Source: Ixodes scapularis
Lineage: Eukaryota > Arthropoda > Arachnida > Ixodida > Ixodidae
Length of the DNA: 64,000 nt
Reading direction: 5' to 3'
NCBI RefSeq assembly: GCF_016920785.2
Contig: NW_024609846.1
Coordinates: forward strand, 85,197,816-85,261,815
Made by a program: the position numbers and the translations under genes. The notes below the pieces were generated by a model. That model was given only the letters and a program-made list of their open reading frames with translations, searched no databases and was not told the origin of the DNA. Shown here one piece after another: positions 47,001 to 56,300 of the stretch; the first letter of the stretch is position 1; each line of letters opens with the position of its first letter.

Positions 47001-50000
47001 GCGTTCCTTTTGTTTGCAAGTAGTAACGTATTTCGTTACTTTTTTCGGTAACTCCTACAACACTTAATGAAAACAACATTATGGGACTCCTGGACACACT
47101 TAAAGAATAGAAAGCATTTAGCTCGTTGGAAGTGCACAATAGATAGAAGAGGAGCCTCAAACACACAATGTTGTTAAAGGGGAGCATAAACTCAAGGGTG
47201 AAACTTTTGTTCCCGAAACATCTGGATCTCCCGAAGAGGACGAACAATCTGCGCATATACTTCGCAGAACAAGATAAGATTAATAAAGTGCAGGAATAGA
47301 GGCTCCAGATAAAAGGCTTTAGAGTAGACCGACAATTCTAAAAAGACATTCGCTTAAATGTGACGGTAGAAAGCTCGCTGAAGGTTCACCTTTTTTTTTA
47401 AAGCATTATATGCTTCTTGACGGAACACCCAATCCAAAACGTTTGTCCGTCCATCCGTCTGTGCATTTTCCGAAAAAATTAGCGGGAAATTGATGTCACG
47501 TGACAAAACGTTGTGAAAATTGAGGTCACATGACATGACGTCACGCGCTACACACCAATTCAGTTTCCCCGTTAGATTTGGCGGGGGAATTGATATCCCG
47601 TTGGCCTGACGTCACTCAACCTAGACACCAATTTAGTTTCCTCGCTAAATTTAGCGGGAAAATTGACGTCAGGTGACCTGACGTCACGTGACTTATATTT
47701 TTGTTATACTCATGCCACGTGACCTATATATGCTAGACTGTATAGATTTTGTTTGCATAACTTCACAGCAGCGCGAAACTGACGTACCCTCGATCCGGTG
47801 CATTTTTGGCAGGGACTCAAACCGTAACCGTAACCGAAACCGAAAACCGTTTAGGAACGAAATTTTTTCTGTAACCGTAACCGGAACGAAACCGTTATTT
47901 GATATTTATAAAAACCGTAACCGTAACCGGAACCGTAAATTATTCACCGGTAACCGGTTTTAACCAATATTAACCGAAAAATAAACTATTAGTTTTTCTG
48001 AAGTATGACCCGAAGAGGGATCTTAAATTGTTGTGGCCATTTGATAGAGTTACTGTCAGCGAGTGGTGCATCTGGTTACATATTTCCATTCAATCTGACT
48101 TTAGGATTAAGAATACTCAGATTGAATTAGTGGTCGAGCTTATAATTAAAAAAATTCTATATTTCTAAATCTGCCACACTCCTACATCGCTACATGTATT
48201 CAGTATGTGTCGCTTTCAGTGTATTAACTAATAAGTTCGAATTCTCAGATGTCCATCCAACTCGGTTCTATCAAAATCACCGATGTTCCTGACATGCAGT
48301 AGCCAGTATAAAGAAACGAGGTAAATTGGCCATCATGCAGAGCTGGCGGAAAAGAAAACCTGGGCCCGTTTGCTCGAAGCGCTAACCGCGGCTAAAGTTA
48401 GCAGCAGTACCTAGGAGAGGGAGTTTGAAATCACGTGACTGGGGGCTGGGATGCCGGGAAGCATGGCGGCGCCCCGGTGCGTGAGCGCCGCTCGCTTTGT
48501 AACTAATATGTCGTTGTAGCTGCACTATCGGGCGCGTTAGTCAGCAACGAATGGTGCAGGAGGCTTTCGCTTTGCCTTACCTCGCTTAAATCGCAAAGCA
48601 CGAGCAATGACTTCGCGGCATTTGTTGCATAGTCTTTCGATTCTGGCCTTTCTAAGCCTAAATGAACGCGATAATTGTCGGCATGGCAACGTCTTTGGAA
48701 AGCGGATTGCCTTGACTCAATCGACCGGATATTAATAGTACACAAAAGAAGACCAGCGTCCCGCCCCAACAGACCTTTTTCTAAATTACCCAAGCATCGA
48801 GAAGAACGCTGGAAGTGTAATTCTATGGTCCCCGCTCGCTGTCCTTCCTCTTATAAAAGATTCGAAGTAAATAATCATTATAAGACTTGGACGAACGCGC
48901 GTGCAAGGCAAAATTTGTTTTAGACTTTTTCCTTTAGAACGATAGGCCCGTAGCTCACAAGTTTTGAGCAGCGCTGCAGGCGAGCAAAATAGAATATTTG
49001 GCTCGCGTTTCGAACATGCATCAATACGCTTCCCCACTAGAGTTTTTTCTACTCAGTTCCATTCTAAGTTCCAGCGTAGCAGAGGCTACAAGAGCGAACT
49101 GCGAGCTTTCCGCGTCCCTGCCAAGCACGCGCGCTCGTGCAGTGCGAGCATCGTTCAGGATGACGCGCTTTTCCGAGTATAGCTTCGGCTTCACTATCAC
49201 GTAAAGTGAAATATACGTGCTCGCGGAAGCTATGAAAGAAAGCAAAGATGAAAGGAATGTTTAATGGAACGCTGCGGCCGCAAGCAGCATAATTCTGTTC
49301 TTTTTTTTAACTTTTTTTAGACGTTTTGTTATCGCACATCTACAGATGCTGACAGCGGCTTGTATTCGAACGTGGCACGTGCAAAATCGAACGTTACAGC
49401 GCCACACGGATGATGCAGCCAGCATAACTTGGTCGCGTCTTGCGTAAGTCTTCCGGACGCGCTCGCGCCCCCTGCCCAGAGCAGCGGGTATATTACTACT
49501 GCATACGCCAGCACACGCAATGCCTGCAACTACACTCGTAGCATGCACCTCGGTGCTTGGGAAATTTGTGTGCTATCAATACAAGGCCGATTGAGTCAAG
49601 GCAATCCACTTTCCAAAGACGTTTCCATGCATGCCGACAATTATCGTGTTCATTTAGGCTTAAGAATGGCCAGAATCGAAATACTATCTAAAAAATGCGG
49701 CGAGGTCATTGCTCATGCTTTGCGATTTAAGTGAGGTAAGGCAAAGCGAAAGCCTCCTGCACCATTAGTTACTGACTAACGCGCGCGATATTGCAGCTAC
49801 AACGACATATTAGTTCCGAAGCGAGGGGCGCTCACTTTGCGGGGCACCGCCATGTTTTCCCGCATCCCTACCGATCCCTGTCACATGATCTCAGAATCCC
49901 TCTCCTAGGTACTGCGGCTAACTTTAGCCGCGGTTAGCGCTTCGAGCAAACGGGCCCTAAAGCCCCTGTATCCTGGGAAAAGTGGCGCCTTCATTGTTGT

Positions 50001-50301
50001 GGAAACGCGCGAGACACGTTCAGCGCGCCACTTCTGGAAAGTACATGGCGTCTGAAATCTAGCTCAGTGCTGCGCTGTGCCGCCATGACCTTCCCAAGGG
50101 ATGCACGTTGCACGTGCCTCGTGCATCGACGCACTTTGCGCTACTTTTGAAACATGAAGGGGCTTTAATGGGCCCTGCTGTTCATTAATAATGTTTATGT
50201 TGTTCATTTAGTGTGAAACGTGTCGCGAGTGACGATTTTGAAACAACACAGAAAGAAAAAAAAAAGTCAGGGGTTTGACATTGGCGTTTTGTATTATATA
50301 T

Positions 50302-50346
<45 letters not shown>

Positions 50347-53300
50347 TCGGGCTGAGAGTGGTGGAAGGAGCGAGGAAACGTCAGAAGGGTGTCCGAGTTT
50401 TTTTCTTTTCCTTCCCGCGCCGAGACCCTTCTTCAAACCGAGTGGCACCCGCCGCCTAAAGCCCCTTCATGTTTCAAAAGTAGCGCAATGTTCGTCGATG
50501 CACAAGGCACGTGCAACGTGCAGCCCTTGGGAAGATCATGGCGGCACAGCGCTACACTTAGCTATTTCAGACGGCATGAATTTCCCAGAAGTAGCGCGTC
50601 GCACGTGCCTCGAGCATTTAACAACAATGAACGGCGCCACTTTTCCCAGGATAGAGGGGCTTTACCGTCGCCGGCACTGCCACGCCTCTCAGCTTCTCAA
50701 CATGACAAAAGAAAAAGCCAAGGAGAAGGATGCCTCCTCGTCAAACGCGCCAACGCGCCACCCCCGTTTAACAGACATGGGATGCAATTTCTGCCTCCTT
50801 CGCCTGAACCTTGGGAGCTGCCCTGCTTCCAATCGTCGATGGCCTGGCCAATCTCGCCCCACACGGCCAGCAGTCTCAACAGTCTCTCTCGCAAAACTGT
50901 GAACGCGAGCTATTCGAACGTCGGCACGGTGAGCTCGAACATCCACAGACGCGCCGAGAGATCGCTTCCAGCATCGCCGGAGGCCTCCCCCTGCCACCGC
51001 CGGAGGTATGGCTTCTACGAGAATCATTTCTACCAGAGCCACCAGCGCAATCCAACTACCTCTGATAGAGCCCCCACCACCCATGCCGGAGCGAGGGTCC
51101 GTCATGCCTACGACATTCTGAGCGACCTCGCCCAGGACACCATAAGTTTCTCCACGAGAGATGTCCATGAGATCAGGCATCTCCCCCGCCATCGGTTCTA
51201 CTGGGATGACATGCTCCCCGAACACCAGCACCTCATTTTCGATAGACTGGAACTCTTCCACGTCGTCGCGAGAGGGAACTGTAGGACGGCAGTCCTATCC
51301 CAGACGTGGAGGATTCGAGTCTGAGGTTTTCAGAGAGCTCCCCGACCAGCTACCCAACCAGCCTCCACGCGGACGCCACACGCCTCGTGCTCCCGCGCAC
51401 ACCAGCTACCGCCCAGACACCAAGTCGAAGAGGCCCCCTAATCGTGAGTCCGGCAGCTACGTTGAGTCTTCGAAACCCACCAGTGCCGTCATCGACGGCA
51501 CAGTCGTCTCCTCGACGCTCCTGTGCGTATTTTCCTGTCGAGAACATTCTCGCCCATGCTCTTTGCGAGGCTGGCGTCTCGGTCGACCGTGCCCGAGCTT
51601 GATCTTGGATCGAAGAAAACGACCCAATGGATCCCGACTCGACAACCACCGCCCCCGAGCGAATCTTGGAGAGGCTCAGCAGGACCGACACTGTCATTGA
51701 GCCCCACGCCGATGACGGCTCCTTCGACACGTACGATGGCAAGGAGGAAAACCACACCAACACAAAGGAACATACTACAGACAAACAAAGCGTCGTCGAA
51801 GACTCTCAGTCAGACCTGGGTAGCACTGCCTACAAGTCAAAAGCGACGGGACCTACACCGCCAGTCCACTCGACCCAGCAGGCACCTGAAGTCGACTGGG
51901 CAGTGTTTAGCAAGTAGTTTTCACGGGCCGCCCGACTACGGCGGACTTTCCATTCGCTGCACGAAGGCTTCTTGCCTCACGGCCCGCCCAGCCCAGCTCT
52001 CAATTTTATTACTTCATTCCACTTAGCAGTATTTTACTAGTGGATGGCTGTAGTTCTGTTCCTTCCTTCAGTGAAGCGAAGACTCGCCTGCATGTATGAG
52101 GTTGAAATCAACTGTAGCGACGAGAAAGTGCGAATGGTTCTTCCAGCATCAAGTGGGAACTTTCTTAGGGTTATTGTTTATGAATGGTGCCAAACAACAG
52201 AGTAGCGGTGTTTATTTTAATTTTTATTATATAGAACGCGATGATCCCCGAGTACTAGAAGTAACATGTATGCTCGGGCATCAAACTAAATAATGTAAGT
52301 AGATGTAGTGAACAAGAGTTGGAGCGAGGAACGTGTGCAACTTCTGACCAATTAGAAGTATTAAGACGTTTCTAGGTTCCTTGTATTTCACGTTATTGGA
52401 TATCTGAGACTACTTTAAACAGTTTTTTCTAAAATGGCTGTCTAGCGTTTCAATTAGACAAATTATTGGAAAAACCGAAATAAACCGGTTTTTATGAACG
52501 TGTAACCGGTAACCGAAACCGTAAAAATTAAAACCGTAAAAAACCGAAACGAAACCGTTATCAACAGGAAGCGGTAACCGTAACCGTAACCGAAACGTTA
52601 TATTTTTCGGTTTGAGTCCCTGATTTTTGGACTTCCCGCTGACACAGGGTATGCAACCGCCAAGGGTATGGGCAAAAAGGCTTAGAAACGTGAGTTAGTT
52701 CCAAGTGCTTCTTTTTACTGTGTTACAATTTCCGAAAATCTACTGTAGTTTCTGCTATCACTGCGCTGTCGTCGGATGCACAAATAATTTTAATAAGCAT
52801 AAAAACAATCTCAAAAGTGCGCCACAAGAAGCTGCAGCGAGAGTATGGCTGCAATGTTATTGAGCTACAGATGTTCTCAAAAGATTCTTATTTATAAAGT
52901 CAGTTGATTGCGAACGAGAATTGCGAGGCCTTTGTATCATAGTCATCGTCAAGTCGATGCTCCCGAGTTCCGACTGATTCGTCTACGGTCAAAGGACCGA
53001 TTCCAACCCGGTGTAGGTGCTCCGATTATGTTATCGCTGCGAGGTATGCTATTGCTCCATGGCATGTGAAGGGCATGGAAACGATTACGTGCCACCACTC
53101 AAGATGCGACTATTAAGTGCCGAAAGCCTTCCTGCACAGACTACATTAAACTGCTTATATATGCCTTCGTTGTGGAAACTCAATCAAAAACGACCCACTG
53201 TCTTCGTCTTCGTTCTTTCGAGGAAGCAAGGCGATGGCCTGCCATTACCCAGCTCGATTCCACCGGCCAAGGTCCAGCCAAGTTGTTGTAGCCCACCATA

Positions 53301-56300
53301 GCCAAGTCTAGCCAAGTTCCCCCATACCCACACAGTTGCCAACCCATATAGCTGTGCTGCCAGAACCACCTGGTATTTGAACTTTTAAGCCGCTAGATGG
53401 CGTCGTCGGTGACGAGATTCTCAAGATGGCGGCGGCCTTAGAAAAAGGGTCTATATGCCATTCTATTATATGCAAATACAGAGCCTAGCGCGCGATATCC
53501 ACAGCCCAGCATGCTCATGTGCGTGGCTTCGCAAAGCGAGCGAATCTCGCGCCATATGTACGAACGCTGAAAATGATACCGACCTGAAGGCTTTTTTGGA
53601 AAGGTCTATATTGTATTCTAAACAAAGTAAGACGATCGTCCATTATTGCGTTTTATGCATTATAGGGCTTTAAAAATAAAGGTAGCTGCAATTGTTTTTA
53701 CTAACATTACAACTGGCAGTTGCTGGACTTTTTTTAAATATTATTTTCTTCACATATCCCAGAGGAACGGAAAACGAACCAGGCATGCATATCTATTCCA
53801 CCCGTCCTAAACAACCAGACAATCCAGAATTACCTCAAATGTAGTCCGCAATGCCTCTCGCATCTAAAACTCGTCTCTCTTTCCGCACGATCGGCTGTGC
53901 TACTCCTCGTGCCTGGCTTGATAGACTTCAAAAGCGGCCGATGTAAATAAAATATTTATAATGTAAATAACATCACATATCGCAAGACACTTTTAACCGA
54001 TTTTTGCATAAGGAGGTAAATACATAATTTGGAAGTAAGGTCATTACTTTTTATAGGTATTTTTAAATTGTAATTAATTACTTTTGTTGTGATAATTTTT
54101 AATGCAAATAAAAGTAGTTTGTCCAACTCTGGTCCGTTGCAACTATTGTGCGTCTCCGACTAGTGCGTTTAACGCGCACTAAAACGTGGTCCCTCGATTT
54201 CCGTCCGATGACGTCCCAAAAAAGTCGCGCTGTCGCCGGCCGCGACCATGGCCGTGTCCCCTCAGCGGTGGCGGGTGTGGCAGACGTCTGTTCTCCTGTA
54301 GGTCACTCTCGAGCTAGACAGATCACGGAAGCTTCGGCAGCTAGGAGTTGTACGACGGCGGTTACACTCACGATCACTCGTACTTTTTGCCAAAACTTCT
54401 ACGCCCAACCGCCACGATCGTGACGTGCGACAGTATGCCAGTCCGGCTTTTGTAACGTCATTTGTTGCCACTTCGGGACCTATTTAGATGCATGGAGGAA
54501 TATTAATGCATCCGTCCGAGACAGGTTTTATGCACTGTAGTTGCAACATAGGGTCGGCAGGAGTAGCTCGGCCTCCGGCACACGCTCGATGTCTTCCCAG
54601 CATGCTTGGAACCCACGGGGGTTCGACGTGCAGGCAGCCCAACTAGGGCACGCCCACACAAAGCCGCCTTGGAGCCCACATCAACGCATTCGGCCCCCGT
54701 AGAGCCGAGGTGGGTCCCATGGGGTTTTTAAATCGGCAGCCCAAGTCGAGCATGCCCACGCTTCGCCGCCGTGGAATCCTCATCATCGCAACTAGGCTCC
54801 CCAACTGCAGAGGTGGGACCCACGGGGGTTTTACATGGGCAGCCCAACTCGGGCGTGCCCACGCTTTGCCCGTATCATCGCTAACTGCCCCCGCATTGCC
54901 GAGGTGGAACCCACGGAGGTATTGCACGGGCAGTCCAAGTTAAACAGGCACATACTTTGCTTCCCTCTGAAGGCCACATCTGCGTTAACTCTGCCCCCGC
55001 AGAGCCGAAATGGGACCCACGACGCTATTGCACGGGCAGACTAAACTGGGCCTGCCCTCGCGTAGCCGATGTGGGACCCACCGCGGTACTGCATGGGTAG
55101 CCCTATTGGGCATGCCCACGGTGAGCCCACGTGAGACCAACGTGGGTTTCGCAGGGGCTGCCCGAGCCCCCATTGCCCACGTGGACCTTGCATGGGTCCT
55201 ACTCTTGTGCAAACTGGGTAGGGACAAAAATGTGGACAACACACATTTTGTTCCTGTATCTGGTCTTCTAAATGTAGAAAGTTTACCAGCTCGCCTGCGT
55301 GTTCTTCGTTATTTTTATCACTTTTGGTTAACTCGATATTCTAATGTCTACAAGCGCCTTTTTCTCAAAAATAAAAACGCGCTCACCAAACTTTCTAGAA
55401 AAAAAAAAAAAAGTCTGGCCTCACGATATCTTTTTAACGATCAAAGAAAAAAAAAAGTGTTTTTTTAAACAGCCTATTTGGGACAAGCATTTCACAAAAC
55501 AAATCTTCTGCGAAAAAACAAAAGTTTTCTAGCAATATTTACGCCACAGGACGTAATTTAGTCGGCGTCACAACTTCCCCACATTTAAAACTCCCGCTCT
55601 TTCGACACGCGCGGAGTGGCTGTTAGACGTCGCTCCGTGACATATAGCAACCACTCCGTGACGTATAAGACCAACTTCGTGGCGCGCGATTTAAAACGGA
55701 CGAAATAGCCGCAAACTAAAATCAGTCTGGCGCAATAAATATTGCTGTAAAAATGTTTGTTTTTGGCGGAAAAATTGTTTTGTGACATGTTTGTCCCAAT
55801 TAGGCTGTTTAAAAAGACACTTTTTTTTTCTTTGCAGTTACCCTTTAAGTGGAGGTTCTAAGTGGATTCCCTAAGTGGAGTTTCTGAGTAGAAGTCCTGA
55901 CCGGAGGACAGCTATCTTTGTGCTTGTGTGCTACAAGGACACTCGCCTTGTCCTCCATGGACTGGCAGCTGTTGTTCTGAGGTTCGGTGTGGTAGTCCCA
56001 GTCGTAGGGACCGTGGAAGTGGAGCGGCGCAAACATAGGCACGTCCGTCGCCGCGTTCTCTAGGCCACCAGCCTCCAACAGCAGGACGGTCACATTGGGG
56101 TTGGCAGACAGCCGGTTCGCCAACACGCAGCCCGCCGGCCCGCCACCCACTGCGTTGAAAGGGACGACCGCGTTATTCGCTGTCCCACAGGAAAAGGGTC
56201 CCAGGCCAACACCGCGCTTAAATAAACGAATATCTCTAGATGAAATTTCAGACAATCGTAGCCGAATGAAACTACTTCTATTCGAACTACTTCCTCATAA

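Larger units (their letters stand above)
47810..52622. mobile_element. 4.8-kb hAT-like element with AACCGT subterminal arrays
   Basis: Flanked by ATTTTTGG at 47802-47809 and 52623-52630, an 8-bp target duplication. Ends CAGGGACTCAAACCG and CGGTTTGAGTCCCTG are perfect inverted repeats. About 180 bases inside each end are runs of GTAACC, GAAACC and GGAACC words (47818-47985, 52480-52605). No hAT transposase seen. The interior holds two nested inverted-repeat elements and an unidentified GC-rich stretch. Confidence 0.85.

Noticed and set aside
47818..47985. Interstitial telomere
   Set aside because: The AACCGT/AACCGA words differ from arthropod TTAGG and are mirrored inside transposon ends with a target duplication.
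50689..51261. 190-codon minus-strand gene
   Set aside because: No domain, and equally long frames lie on the other strand; kept only as part of an unidentified segment.
55010..55468. 152-codon plus-strand frame
   Set aside because: It reads through the 100-bp minisatellite and then A/T-rich sequence.
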